This document shows positions 49,505-62,286 of a stretch of DNA of 64,000 bases, in pieces. Under the pieces are notes generated by a model that was given only the letters and a program-made list of their open reading frames with translations, made no database searches and was not told the origin of the DNA. Numbering within the stretch: the stretch's first letter is position 1; every line of letters begins with the position of its first letter. Location of the stretch: positions 24,700,001 to 24,764,000 of the forward strand of contig NC_064826.1 of NCBI RefSeq assembly GCF_024166365.1. The letters are read 5' to 3'. This stretch comes from Elephas maximus indicus. Its lineage: Eukaryota; Chordata; Mammalia; Proboscidea; Elephantidae. The position numbers were made by a program, and so were the translations under genes.

Positions 49505-50270
49505 CAAAGGATAATAACATTTATTCATTTGTTCAATTTTTCATTCATTCATTCATCAATTCACTGAATACTAGATAGTGTCCAGCACTATTCTGGAAAT
49601 TGGAGCACAACAGTGAAAAAGGCAAGCGTACTTCTTGCCCTCATGTAGCCTATATATTCTTGAAGGGAAAGGGGAGAGAAATACATGAGATAAACTTTTT
49701 GATAACTAAGTGAACAAGATAGTTGTACTTGTAAAGACTGTAAAAAAAAAAAATCATAACAAAGAAAGAGATAAAAAACAAAAGGAACTGGAAGTATTTT
49801 CTGAGAATGTGAAATTTTAGTTGGAACATGAATTACACCAAGGAGCCTGGAACAGGAAGATAATGAGGGAAAGAAATCCAGGCAGAAGAAATAGCAGTTT
49901 AGTGTCTTCAAGAAAAAGAGTCAGTGTGGCTGAAGCACAGAAGGTAAGGAGACTAGGTAAGAGACAAGGTAGGACACAATCAGTCAGGAACTTGCAGATC
50001 ATAAGGAAATCAGGTTTTCAATCCAGTGACACCTAATTGTAGAATTACAAGCACCAAAGTGGCATGATTCGATTTATGCTTTTAGAAAAGTCGTCTGGCT
50101 AGAGAACAGAAAATGGATTCTAGCCAAGCAAAAGAAGCAATGAGAGCAGCTGGGAGGTACCATACCCAGATGAGAAATGATGGGGACTGTAATAGAGAGA
50201 TAGCAGTGGAGGTAGTTGGAATGTGGCAGTTCCTGGAGGCCTGAACATGGGCTGGAAGTTGACATGGGGA
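49505..50270 (+). repeat. Old mammalian interspersed repeat, family not named
   Basis: Same family as 8195-8890. It begins with 'cattcattcattcatcaatt', then 'aggcagaagaaatagcagtt', 'gtgtggctgaagcacagaag' and 'gtggcatgattcgatttatg', in the same order as the other copy. It carries an A run at 49742. Confidence 0.55.
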
Positions 50271-50989
50271 AGAAAAGAGCTCAGCTCAAGTATCCCTAGG
50301 TTTTTGGTTGTAGGAAATCAGTGGGTAAAGTTAAGCTCTAAGATCAAACACTAGTAGGTAACATGTTTGGGCTTTAAACTCAGCTGATTGTGACTCCAAA
50401 ATCCATACTTTTTTGCACCCCATGATGGGTTCTATTCAAAGTTCCAGAGAATAATGGTGTTGGTCTATTCTATTTTACAATTTTAAGACCAATAGCTTCT
50501 ACAAAATTCCCTTTGAGGAAAAAATGCTCCTGTTAAGACTATACTTTAATTCTAATCATTACTTTTAACCTAAGGTTCAATCTTTTATCACTCAGCTGTT
50601 TTCAGAGTATCTCCATATGGGAATTGGTGCAAAATTAATGAGAGGATTTTCAAATCTTGCTAAGTGTCTAGTACGCTATCAGCCACATATTTTTTGAACC
50701 AGCAGCAAATGGGAAGCTTGTAAAAGTAAAAATGTAAGATGTGGCAGTTGACAAATTTTAGAATGGTTTCTTGGTGGAGTTGGTGACAGATGTGGCCATA
50801 CCAAGGCTGATATCCACCATAGGAAGTTTTTTAGAAATTAAATTTCAGAAATTATATGAATTACCAATAATTTTGTGTAAGTGTTCAGTATACTTGACGT
50901 AGTTGGTAATGTACAGGTAATGGTAAACAGGAAGACTCAAGCCTACCCTTGATATTATTTCACTCCTTTCTTTTCTTTTTTTTTCCAGA
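50271..50989. other. Unassigned sequence
   Basis: Nothing recognised. Confidence 0.35.
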
Positions 50990-51470
50990 ATAAATCTCTT
51001 TACAATAGCAGCTAGACTGATTCTACCTCTCTAGTGGTGTGTCTTCCCATTCCATGTGAACTAATTTCCAGACACACTGGGTCACATTGGCTATTCCCTG
51101 GATGTGACTCCTTCTGAGTCCATCTCTACCTTCCCCATCTACACACAAATTCAATGAGGTGTCCTTCCCTCTTCCTCTGCCTAGTTAAAACATGGTCATT
51201 TTCAACATCCAGAACAAATAATAGTTCCTCTGTGAGGTCTACCCAGGTTTCTCCAGGAGGCCTATTCCATTCTCTGCATTTTCCAACTTTTGGGTGTGTA
51301 CCTCTATATTAATATATTGAAACTGGCAAATCTTTCACTCTCCCTGTACTGTGAGTTACCATATTATGAAGGTTGCATTTGTTTTTCCACCTCAAGTGCC
51401 CAGATGTATATCACATAGCAAATACAGTGTATTGCACAGAATAAGCATTAAATGGATAAATGAATGAATT
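50990..51470 (+). repeat. L2 LINE 3' end
   Basis: It ends 'ataagcattaaatggataaatgaatgaa', the usual L2 terminal pattern, preceded by 'gtactgtgagttaccatatt'. Upstream, 'cagaacaaataatagttcct' and 'ctgtgaggtctacccagg' fit the L2 3' coding and UTR order. Old and non-coding. Confidence 0.65.
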
Positions 51471-53078
51471 CATTAGTGGCCCAGAAAGCAGAACCTGCTT
51501 ACAGCATTTAAATTTGGCTCTTAAGTGCATTATTTAATGTAAATGAGGGGCAATTTTCTGGAAAAGTAATTAACTAAACATATCTATTAAATTAGCATAC
51601 ATTTATTGAACACATGCTACTGCCAGTGAGTGGGGATTATTCCTTGACTTTACATAGACACAAACTTCAATTGTGTCCATTAAAGCATATTACATTCATT
51701 AAGTGTTTTCCACTTAAATCCATTGAGACAGAATTCATGAAACAAACAAAAGAAGAAAAAGCACACATCAAATCCTGCAAATGACCATACGTTTTTAAAA
51801 TGTTAATGGATGAAAGGGATATTTGGGGAATTGATTTGAATTTTCATAGGCACTACCTATTTTAACAGTAAACTGCTCACTGAAATTTTTACAAAGCCTA
51901 GGAGATAATATAATGAATGACTGCATATGCATGTAGCAGATGGTGTTCCTCAGAGCCATAAAACAACTGGACATAATGACTAAGAATACTATTGCAAAAT
52001 TGGTCCACGATTTTAACAATGAATACTGTAAATTTGATAGGCCTGTAGGCTGACCAAACCAGCGAGATTCCTTTCCCTGTAAGTATGTAAATATAACTGC
52101 TTATTTTATTGGGCCCTTCAATCCTGCTCTATCACTATTTTGCGGTTGCTAAGCAACCCTAGCAATATTGTGGCACACACGCTTAAAAGGACAGAGGCAT
52201 CAAAATGTGTCTTTTGATTTATTTATTCAAATGGCAATGATCCAGGTCCAAAATAAAATCTTCTCAGTGTGACAGCTGGCACTGACTGGGTAACAACTTC
52301 TCACCATGATCACTGTGAGGCATTTTTTTCTGATAAGGTAAAAAGATCCCTCGATAGCCCCTTATCCCAGATGAACATGTATATGATCCTTTCAGGGAAG
52401 GGGGATTGCTTATGAATGTCTGCAGATAGATTTTGGCTTTGGAAGTTCATGGGAAGAAGTATAGGTGGAATGAAGCCCAGAGCCAGGACGTTTGTAGGAC
52501 AATATGAAGCTTGAATTAATGTAACTGTTTTTTTTTTTTTTTGTTACCCAGTGAGAAAACCAACCCATCAAGCTATGTAAGTTATCATGAAATATACTGA
52601 GGCATCCTGTTCCACTCAGGTGAGATAGGATGAAGGGCAGAAAGAAGGAACCTGAGTCATAAAATCCTTGCTGCCTCAGGGTCAGAATCGACTGAACTGC
52701 AAAAGGTATTAATGGCAACTGATCCAGAAGAAATGGGGACATCAAATTGTCCTTAGCCTCTTGTCGAAAAGAAAGAAATCACAGATGATTACAGTTATAG
52801 ACCAGAAAAAAAAGTCACAATCAACAACAAAAACTCTGTTAGTATAAATACTATAATAATAATAAAATGCAATTTACTTAATACATTTGCGCTGTTTTCT
52901 CCAATGGCATTATTCAAGTTTTAGTGCATGCAGGAAATTTATGTATCACATAGAGGAAAATACAGTATACTATTCAAAATTACAAAGGACTAAGATCGCT
53001 ATTTTTACTTCTTGGCCCTTGGTAGTGAATCAAATATTATGAGTCACCCCACTCTCTCCTTCCCTGATTAGGTCGTTA
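51471..53078. other. Unassigned sequence
   Basis: A T run at 52530 and no named element. The 111-aa frame at 52410-52745 crosses it and has no recognisable motif. Confidence 0.4.
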
Positions 53079-53081
53079 AGT

Positions 53082-53282
53082 AGCCCTGGTGGCACAGTGG
53101 TAAACACACTTGGCTGCTAACTGAAAGATTGGTTGCTTCCCCATCAGTTGCTCCACAGGAGAAAGATGTGGCAATCTGCTTCCATAACAATATATAGCCT
53201 TGGAAATCCTATGAGGCAGCTCTACTCTGTCCTAGAGTGTCCCTGAGTTAGAAACAACTTGACGGCAGGGGTTTGGTTTTTT
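53082..53282 (+). repeat. tRNA-derived SINE, long form
   Basis: The head 'gtagccctggtggcacagtg', the middle 'agaaagatgtggcaatctgc' and the 3' motif 'gagttagaaacaacttgacg' are in order. Confidence 0.88.
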
Positions 53283-55278
53283 CAGTTTGATTAGATGATT
53301 TTGTCAATTGAAGACGAGATATTAGAAATAATTTCAGCTCTTTCCTATCCTCTGTATCTCAGGCAGCACTCGTAGATTTTATCCAGTTCTTAATTTTTAC
53401 ACTTCTCTATGCTCCTGAGCTACCCCTCCCGCTCACAACATGTTCTAAAGAAAATGGCATTATTTGGTGATACTGCTTATGGCTATAATTTTTGGGGACT
53501 TGTTAGGTGACAGGAGCCCAGACCTTTCTACTTGCTTTGCCGATGCAGTGATAGCCTACGTGCATTGTTAAATCATACAGAATCTTCGTTTCAGTGGAAA
53601 GTGAACAGGAATGAACTAGGTCAAAAGCCTGACCTTTCTTCTATGATAATAAGCACCACAGGGAAGCAATAAAGGCAATGGGGTAACTCTTTTATTCCTA
53701 AAACATAAATTATGATCCCATTCACTTAGCTGTTATTTTGCTGAAATACTTTTCAGCAATGCTTAACCCAGACATAATTGCTGAAAAACCTCAGACATTT
53801 GTTTGTATGCTATAAAGCAGGCACCCATTGCCTGCTTCCATAACATTTATGACTAAGCTTTTTTAATCAAGCCTATATTATCACCTCATTCTCTATTTTA
53901 AACTGTAGACTGTCACTAGCACAGTGTCATCATCTTACCTATCCACTTGGGGTTTGGAAATTAATGTGGAAACTCTGTGAAAATGTATAGCACAGAAATC
54001 ATTGATGAATTTCAGTTTTGTGTAATGCAGGCCTAAAAGTATACTTAAGATTCAGTCTGTATCTGAGAACAGTTAGTCTGTTTAACTGATAGAAAATTGA
54101 ATTAATTAATTATTTGACTGAATATGTTTCAAGTGGCCAAATTTTGTCATACATTAGGACAAAGAAATCATTTTTAAACCTGTTGAGTTTAGGTAAATTG
54201 ATGCCTTCATTGTATTTATTGACTACGTTGCTTAATGTATTAGTTGAAAGCTCTATTCAAATCAAATTCCAGTAAATTGTATTACCTTAAATGTAACAGA
54301 AAAATAATTTATTTGATGGCATCCCATTCTTAATAACTCTAAACAGAGTAAGTAATAATCTCCTTTTTTTGTTTGTTTTTATGATCTATTCTTGTTTGAA
54401 GAATGTAGCATATATTATAAAATTATTTGAACTTTATTAAGCGAACAACATAATAAACTGAAATCCAAGCTTGGAAACAAGTATAATCATTACTGACTAA
54501 AAAAATAAACAGTTATTTGATTAGACCTTCTTCCCCAAAGCCTGATTTCACTTGGGACAGACCTGTTATCCCATGGAGCTTCAAATTGTGTTTCTGATGT
54601 TCAGACAGATAAGATTTTCACCTGACTGAAGAGGGTCTTGCTTTGCATTCACAAGGCAGTAAACACTTCTAGTAAGTGTTTAACTCAAATGAATGGCACT
54701 CACAAGTGGGCTTCCTGCGTTCCACTTATATATCCCATCTTGCATGTATCTAAGTGCACTTACGTAAATCCCCCTCTCTCCGGAATGAGCACTTCCCTGG
54801 AGAGGCTTACCTGAAATGCCAGCTCATCTGGCGCTTGAAGGTCTAGCCCAGCTAAAAATATTTAGCTGCTGTGTTAAAACTAATACTTTCTTTACTTGTT
54901 CACAAGAAATATAAAGCAAAACCTGCTCATTAGCACCTGTGTTGATGTTATTCTAAGCTTTTAAATGTGAATCGACCGCATTTCGTAATTTTATCCATCA
55001 AGGATGTGGAAAAAAAAAGAAAATAATGAGATTACCATATGTTTAGGATTCGAATTATTCTGAAATAAGTACTTTTTATGACAAAAAATGACTAATGTTC
55101 AAATATCTAAAATAAATATTATTGCATCTGAATATCTGCAAAGTAGCACACCTGTAACCTGCTAATCGTTTAATCATAGCTCAGTGTGAACTTCTTCGCA
55201 TTTGAGGAGAGTCTAAATTCACAGGTACTTATATGTGTTATCGTTCTGCTTTATAAAGAAGGTTCACTGGTAGATAAA
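53283..55278. other. Unassigned AT-rich sequence
   Basis: A 2-kb stretch without recognisable repeats or genes. Confidence 0.4.
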
Positions 55279-55279
55279 C

Positions 55280-55416
55280 ACAGGAGAAAGATGTGGCAGT
55301 CTGCTTCCATAAAGATTTACAGTCCTGGAAAACCCAGAGGGCAGTTCTACTCTGTCCTGTGAGGTTGCTATGAGTCGGAATTGACTTGAGGGCAGTGGGT
55401 TTGGTTTTTGGGGGTG
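55280..55416 (+). repeat. tRNA-derived SINE, 5'-truncated
   Basis: Begins at the middle block 'aggagaaagatgtggcagtc' and ends with 'tgagtcggaattgacttgag'. The tRNA-like head is absent. Confidence 0.88.
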
Positions 55417-56494
55417 AGGGATAGATAAATAGATTATCATCTTGCAGGTTAAAATATTCCTTGATTTAGGGAATCAATTCTTACAAGAAGTTAAATACAA
55501 CCCTCTCTCTTCTAATCACTTCCACAGACGTTCAGATGATCAGTAGTAAATTACATGGGCTAAGAATCTTATGTGCTAGAGATTCTAGAGGTTCTCACTT
55601 TCTAATATGCTTTTCAAAACCTTATTTAGGTTTTGCTGCCCTGAATATCACAGATAATAAGATATCCTCTGAGTTACCTCTGGATTTTTTTTCTTTATTG
55701 CATATTGTGGTGTTGAGCGAGCAATGATTAAATAAGACTACAGCAGACCCCACTGTAGTGTCTTGTTTTCTGAGAGCCGTAAGGAATGATTTCAGATATC
55801 AACATGAAATAGTTATCACAACCCTAGACAAAAAAAGTCATCTTTAAAGTTGTACTGAAGCTGCTCTTCTGAGAATATGATCCTTGCTTCAGCCACAGTC
55901 ATTAACCTTCTTCACAATTCCTTTTTTTTGGATGCTCTAAGACATGATTAAATCTCATTGAGTGATAAAAATAAAAATGTCCTGTGCTCACTAAAGTTGG
56001 CAACAAATTATCCCATGAAATTTTCCCCCAAATTAAATTTTATATTATCTTAAAATGTCAAAATTCTCACTTGGTAACACTGCTTTTAGTAGATGGAGTG
56101 CAACGTTCTTCTGTGAATGAAATGGTTTATTCAGAACTCTCCTTTGAAACTACTGTATTGGACTAAATTGTTGAAATATATATATTTATTGACTACAAAA
56201 ATGTTCTATATATTCAAACATATTTAAATTCTTTTTAGGTTTTGAATGTAACAAATATAGCAAGAGAAAGAAATGTCTCCCTCAAGAGTATCATTTTCAC
56301 TATGTCTTTGAGGGAATCGCAAATTCGTTAACATTGATTAAGAAATCAACAGTTTGTGAAAATTAAGGTCAAATATATTAATGAGAGAATTATAAGATAA
56401 TTTATTAGGTTTTCTGAACTGGTCTTAAATGTGGATTTTGTGTAGGTATTCATATAAAATTTCTCTAGTTGGCATATTTCTTTAAAAATTCATA
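55417..56494. other. Unassigned AT-rich sequence
   Basis: Nothing recognised. Confidence 0.35.
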
Positions 56495-57003
56495 CTTTGA
56501 TGGTGCCCGGCTACCACTGACTGCTCTGACACAGATCACAATAGAGGGTCCACAACAGAGCTGGAGAAAAAAGTAGAACAAAATTCAAACTCACAAAAAA
56601 AGACTAGACTTACTGATCTGACAGAAACTGGAGAAACCCTGAGAGTATGGCCCCCAGACACCCTTTTAACACAGTACTGAAGTCACTCCTGACGTTCACC
56701 CTTCAGCCAAACATTAAAAAAAAAAAAAAATTAGACAGGCCTAATAAAACGAACAATAATACACATAGTCCAACCTGTTTATGAGACTAAGCAGGCACAC
56801 CAGGCCAGGTACAAGGATGAGAAGGCAGGAGGGGACAGGAAAGCTGGTGGAATGGAAATGGGGAACCCAAGGTCGAGAAGGGGAGACTGTTTACACATCG
56901 CAGGGTTGGCAACCAATGTAACAAAACAAAATGCGTATTGATTGTTTAATAAGAAACTGTTTTGCTCTGTAAACCTTCACCTAAAGCACAATAAATTTTT
57001 TTT
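56495..57003 (+). mobile_element. L1 3' UTR, plus strand, 5'-truncated
   Basis: It ends 'aaccttcacctaaagcacaat' followed by an A/T tail. Upstream, 'gactagacttactgatctga' and 'aggggacaggaaagctggtg' correspond to parts of 40868-41656. There is an internal A run at 56717-56731. Confidence 0.75.
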
Positions 57004-57654
57004 AAGTCATACTTTAAGATTTATGCTTTACAAAGTTTATTGATTTCCTTTGGAGATGATAAGAAACTAATTTTTACACTTATCAAGGATATATCTTTCC
57101 TCTGTGAGCTGTTTTACAAGATAACCAAATAATAGATGAGGGGAGTTTCTCTTTACAGAAGTAACACACTAACAAATACCCTTAATGAAGTGAATGTCAT
57201 AGATATTGAGCATCTGCGCCTAATGACAACACAAAAAGAGAGATGATGCCTCCTCAAAAAACACAATACACCTATGAAGTAATTTTGCCAAACAAATTTA
57301 ACCTAAGTGGAATCAAGCCCCTAGATCCAATTTCCAATACAGGGGACAGAGGAACATATTAAGCTTATACCACAAGGATGCAATAAACCCACACACACAA
57401 TGAGAAACTTCACGGTGCTGTTAGATACCCCACTTGGGTTGACTACTCTCCCTTTTCCATCTCAATCTCTCTTTCTCTCTATATACTTTGTTTTACGCGG
57501 CTTGTTTCTTCATTCTCATGTGGGGTGGTAAAAGGTAGATACAATTTCTTGGGAATCACAGTTGTTCTGGATTCCCTGTTATCAATTCTTCATTACCACT
57601 ACCTCCTTGGAAGAATTCTGTAATCACTGAAGAAAAGCCAAATATATATTTCCT
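57004..57654. other. Unassigned sequence
   Basis: Nothing recognised. Confidence 0.35.
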
Positions 57655-57659
57655 AGAAT

Positions 57660-57835
57660 CCCCTTGGTGGCACAGTGGTTAAGAGCTTGGTTGCTAGCCA
57701 AAAGGTCAGAAATCCAAATGCACCAGCTGCTCCTTGGAAACCCTGTGGAGCAGTTCTATTCTGTCCTATAGGGTCACTATGACCTGGAATCAACTTGACA
57801 GCAACAGGTTTGCTTTTTTTGTTTGTTTGTTTTTT
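57660..57835 (+). repeat. tRNA-derived SINE with target-site duplication
   Basis: Head 'ccttggtggcacagtggtta' and 3' motif 'gacctggaatcaacttgaca'. 'tagaatcccc' occurs at the left edge (57653-57662) and again just after the tail (57838-57847), a clear duplication. Confidence 0.92.
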
Positions 57836-57847
57836 GTTAGAATCCCC

Positions 57848-58500
57848 ATTACTGTATAGTTCTGGATTGTATTTTGCCAGTGAGAGGCACTCACACAAAA
57901 TCAGGAGGTTGGATGAGAAAGAGCACACGTCATTCTCCAGAAGCAGATTCAGGCACACACATGAGCAAAGATTCACATTGGCACCCTGGTTTGCCACTTT
58001 ACTCAGCAGACTGAAGCAACTGATGGGATTTTCCCCAGAATCTCAGTAGCTTCCAGGTGAGCTGTGGTGCCATAGCTGAGAAATCAGTGGTGCCTTCTCC
58101 TACATTTCCTCCCTCAGCTCTTCCAACAGGTGTAAGCACCTAATTATCTGTTAAAAAAAAAAAAGAAGAATGGAAGAGGCACTAGGCAGAACCACACAGA
58201 AAATTGCCACGGTATGCTTTGTCCATAGAAGTATGTTGTCCTACAGACAGTACAAATTAGATATGGTAGGGGATTTGTCCTATAGTGAAAGGCAGAATAG
58301 CCAGAGGAGAATCAAAAGGAAGCAAATAGAACAAGGCCAAATGCGTAGGACTGAGAATCTACTAAGACAGACAAGGCAAGACATTAAATGGGAAGGTAAA
58401 TCAAAACAAAAACTGAAGCATTCTAGAAAGGATCATCAACCTTGTCTAATCATCCAACCAAAATAGCGCCCTCATCAAAATCTGGGTTCCTATCACACTT
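57848..58500. other. Unassigned sequence
   Basis: An A run at 58152. The 98-aa basic open frame at 58170-58466 has no recognised domain or context and I do not call it. Confidence 0.4.
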
Positions 58501-58502
58501 TC

Positions 58503-61500
58503 CCACCACATATCTGTCAGTTTGTTATACTGTGGGGGCTTGTGTGTTGCTGTAATGCTGGAAGCTATGCCACCTTAATTCAAATACCAGCAGGGTCACC
58601 CATGGCGGACAGGTTTCAGCTGAGCTTACACACTAAGACAGCCTAGGAAGAAGGACCCAGTGGTCTACTTCTCAAAAGAATTAGCCTGTGGAAACCTTAT
58701 GAAGAGCAGCAGAACGTTTTCTGATATAGCACCAGAAGACGACCCCCTCAGGTTGGAAGGTACTCCAAATACAACTGGGAAAGAGCTGCCTCCTCAAAGT
58801 AGAATCAACCTTAATGACATGGATGGAGTCAAGCTTTTAGGACCCTCATTTGCTGATGTGGCACTACTCAAAATGAGGAGAAACAACTGCAAACATCCAT
58901 GAATAATTGGAACATGAAATATATCAAATATGAATCCAGGAAAATTGGAAACAGTCAAAAATGAAATGGAATGCATGAATATTGATATTCTAGGCATTAG
59001 TGAGCTGAAATGGACTACTATTGGTCATTTTGAATCAGATAATCATATGGTTTACAGTGCCAGGAATGACAACTTGAAGAAGAATGAAGAGAATATTTCA
59101 AGATCTATCCTGAAGTACAACACTGTCAGTGACAGGATAATATCCATATGCCTACAAGTAAGACAAGTTAATATGACTATTATTCAAATTTACTCAAAAA
59201 TCAATAAGGCCAAAGATGAAGAACTTGAAGATTTTTACCAACTTCTGCAGTCTGAAATTGATCAAACATGCAATCCGGATACATTGATAATTACTGGTGA
59301 TTGGAATGCAAAAGTTGGAAACAAAGAAGAATGATCTGTAGTTGGAAAATATGGCCTTGGTGTTAGAAACAATGCCAGAGATTGAATGATAGAATTTTGC
59401 AAGACCAACAACTTCTTCATTGCAAATACCTTTTTTCACCAACATAAACAGTGACTATACACGTGGACCTCGCCAGGTGGAATACACGGGAATCAAATCG
59501 ACTACATCTGTGGAAAGAGACAATGGAAAGGCCCAATATCATCAGTCAGAATAAGGCCAGGGGCCGACTGAGGAACAGACCATCAATTACCCACGTGCAA
59601 GTTCAAGCGGAAACTGAAGAAAGTTGAAACAAGTAAACAAGAGCCAAAGTATGGCTTTGAGTATATCCCACCTGAATTTAGAGATCATCTCAAGAATAGA
59701 TTCGAAGTGTTGAACACTAATGACTGAAAACCAGACGAGTTGCGGGATGATATCAAGATGAAGAAAGCAAGAGGTCAATAAAAAGACAGGAAAGAAAGAA
59801 AGACCAAAATGAATGTCAGAAGAGGCTCTGAAACTTGCTCTTGAACATCAAGAAGCTAAAGTGAAAGGAAAAGATAATAAAAGAGCTGAACAGAAGATTT
59901 CAAATTTTGGCTCAAGAAGACAAGTAAAGTATTGTGATGACATGTGCAAAGGCCTGGAGATAGAAAACCGGAAGGGAAGAACACACTCAGCATTTCTCAA
60001 GCTGAAAGAACTGAAGAAAAAATTCAAGTCTTGAGTTGCAATACTAAAGGATTCTATGAGGAAAATATTAAATGATGCAGCAAGCATCAAAAGAAGATGA
60101 AAGGAATACACAGAGTCACTATACCAAAAAGAATTGGATGATGTTCAACCTTTTCAGGAGGTAACATATGTTTAGGAACCAATGGTACTGAAGGAGGAAA
60201 TCCAACCTGCACTGATGGCATTGGTGAAAAACAAGCCTTTGGGAATTGACAGAATACCACTTGAGATGTTTCAACAAACAGATGCAACACTGGAAGTGCT
60301 CACTCGTCTATGCCAAGAAATTTGGAACATGGCTACCTGGTCAACCGATTGGAAGAGATCCATATTTATCCCTGTTCCCAGGAAAGCTGATCCAACCAAC
60401 TACGGAAATTATCAAACAATATCATTAATATCGCATGCAGGCAAAATTTTGCTGAAGATTATTCAAAAGCGGCTGCTGCAGTATATCGACAAGGAACTGC
60501 CAGAAATTCAAGCTGGATTTAGAAGAGGATGTGGAACCAGGGATATCATTGCTGATGTCAGATGGATCCTGGCTGAAAGCAGAAAATACCAGAAAGATGT
60601 TTACGTTTGTTTTATTGACTATGCAAAGACATTGGACCATGTGGACAATAACAAATTATGGATAACATTGTGGGGAATGGGCATTCCAGAACACTTAATT
60701 GTGCTCATGAAGAATCTGTACTTGGATCAAGAGGCAGTCATTCGAACAGAACAGGCAGATACTGCTTGGCTTAAAGTCAGGAAAGGTGTGTGCAGGGTTG
60801 TATCTTTTACCATTCGTATTCAATGTGTATGCTAAGCAAATAATCTGAGAAGCTGGGCTATATGAAGAAAAACACAGCATCAGGATTACAGGAAGACTCA
60901 TTATCACCTTGGGTTATGCAGATGACAGAACCTTGCTTACTGAAAGTGAAGAGGACTTGAAGCATTTACTGATGAAGATCAAAGACCACAGTCTTCAGTA
61001 TGGATTACCTCTCAACATAAATAAAACAAAAATCCTCACAGCTGGACCAATAAGTAACATTATGATTAATGGAGAAAAGATTGAAGTTGTCAAGGATTAC
61101 ATTTTACTTGAATCCACAATCAACAGCCATGGAACCAGCAGTCAAGAAACCAAAAGATGCATTGCATAGGCCAAATTGGCTGCAAAAGACCTTCTTGAAG
61201 TGTTGAAAAGCAAAGATATCACCTTGAGGACTAAGGTGCACCTGACCCAAGCCATGGTGTTTTCAGTCGCCTCATGTGCATTTGAAAGCTGAACAGTGAA
61301 TAAGGAAGTTGGAAGAAGAATTGACGCCTTTGAATTGTGGTGCTGGCAAAGAATACTGAATATACCATGGACTGCCAAAAGAGCAAACAAATATGTCTTC
61401 GAAGAAGTACAACCAGAAGCAAGGATGGCAAGACTAAGTCTTATATACTTTGCATATTTTATCAGGAAGGATCAGTCCCTGGAGAAGGACATCATGCTTG

Positions 61501-61692
61501 GTAATGTAGTAATGTAGAGGGTCATCAAAAAAGAGGAAAACCCACAATGAGATGGCTTGGTACTGCCCGCAACAATGGGCTCAAGCATAGCATCAATTGT
61601 GAGAATGGCCCAGTACCAGACAGTGTTTCATTCTGTTGTACACAGGGTTGCTGTGAGTTGGAACTAACTTAACAGCACCTAACAACAACAAC
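58503..61692 (+). mobile_element. RTE LINE, near full length, copy B
   Basis: The same leader as copy A ('atctgtcagtttgttatact') opens it, and it closes with 'cagcacctaacaacaacaac'. About 3.19 kb, the expected full length. The order is leader, endonuclease (58930-59600), linker, reverse transcriptase (60180-61170) and C-terminal domain (61290-61520). It is less damaged than copies A, C and D. No clear target-site duplication was found. Confidence 0.92.
58930..61600 (+). pseudogene. RTE endonuclease-reverse transcriptase ORF, degenerate (copy B)
   Basis: Endonuclease readable at 58930-59334: it begins ETVKNEMECMNIDILGISEL and has 'ITGDWNAKVGNKE', where the D-W-N triad is part of the nuclease active site. 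Reverse transcriptase readable at 60182-60835, including 'AGFRRGCGTRDI' and the 'FIDYAK' block. YADD is intact at 60915-60926 in the piece 60909-61169. A C-terminal piece lies at 61296-61517. Stops fall in between (for example near 59332 and 60833), so it is inactive. A single intact frame of about 1,000 codons would be normal. Confidence 0.9.
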
Positions 61693-61880
61693 GATACTGC
61701 TTTGTGTTTATTCTTGTACTTGTATTATTATATCTTCATTTTTCCGTATGTCTTCCTACTAGAATTGAAGTACCATGAGGCAAAGGATATGGTCAACTTT
61801 GTTCACAAGTCTATCCTTATTCTTGGAATAGATCCAAGTAGGTGTTCAGTGAATGCATAATAAACTATTGAATAGTTGGT
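61693..61880 (+). repeat. L2 3' end fragment
   Basis: Contains 'gaattgaagtaccatgaggc' and 'agtaggtgttcagtgaatgc', corresponding to the end of L2. Old and non-coding. Confidence 0.6.
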
Positions 61881-62067
61881 ATGAATTGAGGTGGGGCATC
61901 TGTGAAAATTCTGTTTACCCTCTGCTCTTGTGTGGTGTAACCCATCTACCAAGAGGGTGCTGACATTATTAGCTTGAAAGGTCTGGGAGAAACTTTATCT
62001 TTATTTGACAGTGCTTAAAGTTATTGAAAATATTATCGTAAATAATTGGACACTGTCCTCAAAGAGG

Positions 62068-62286
62068 TATCCCTGGGTGGTGTTAATGGTTAAAATGCAC
62101 AGCTGCTACCTTGAAGGCTGGAGGTTGGAGTCCACCTAGAGGGACCTCAGAGGAAAGATCAGATTATCTACTCCCAAAGAATCAGCTATGGAAAACGCTA
62201 CGGAGCACAGTTCTACTCTGACACACATGGGGTCACCATGAATTGGAGTGAACTGGACAGCAACTGGTGTTTGTTGTTGTTGTTTG
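62068..62286 (+). repeat. tRNA-derived SINE, second subfamily
   Basis: The head 'tatccctgggtggtgttaat', the internal 'cacctagagggacctcagag', 'cacacatggggtcaccatga' and the tail 'gtttgttgttgttgttt' match the copies at 9866 and 11674. Confidence 0.85.

Noticed and set aside
58170-58466. Basic 98-residue open frame
   Set aside because: No recognisable domain, no promoter or splice context, and length is within chance for the composition.
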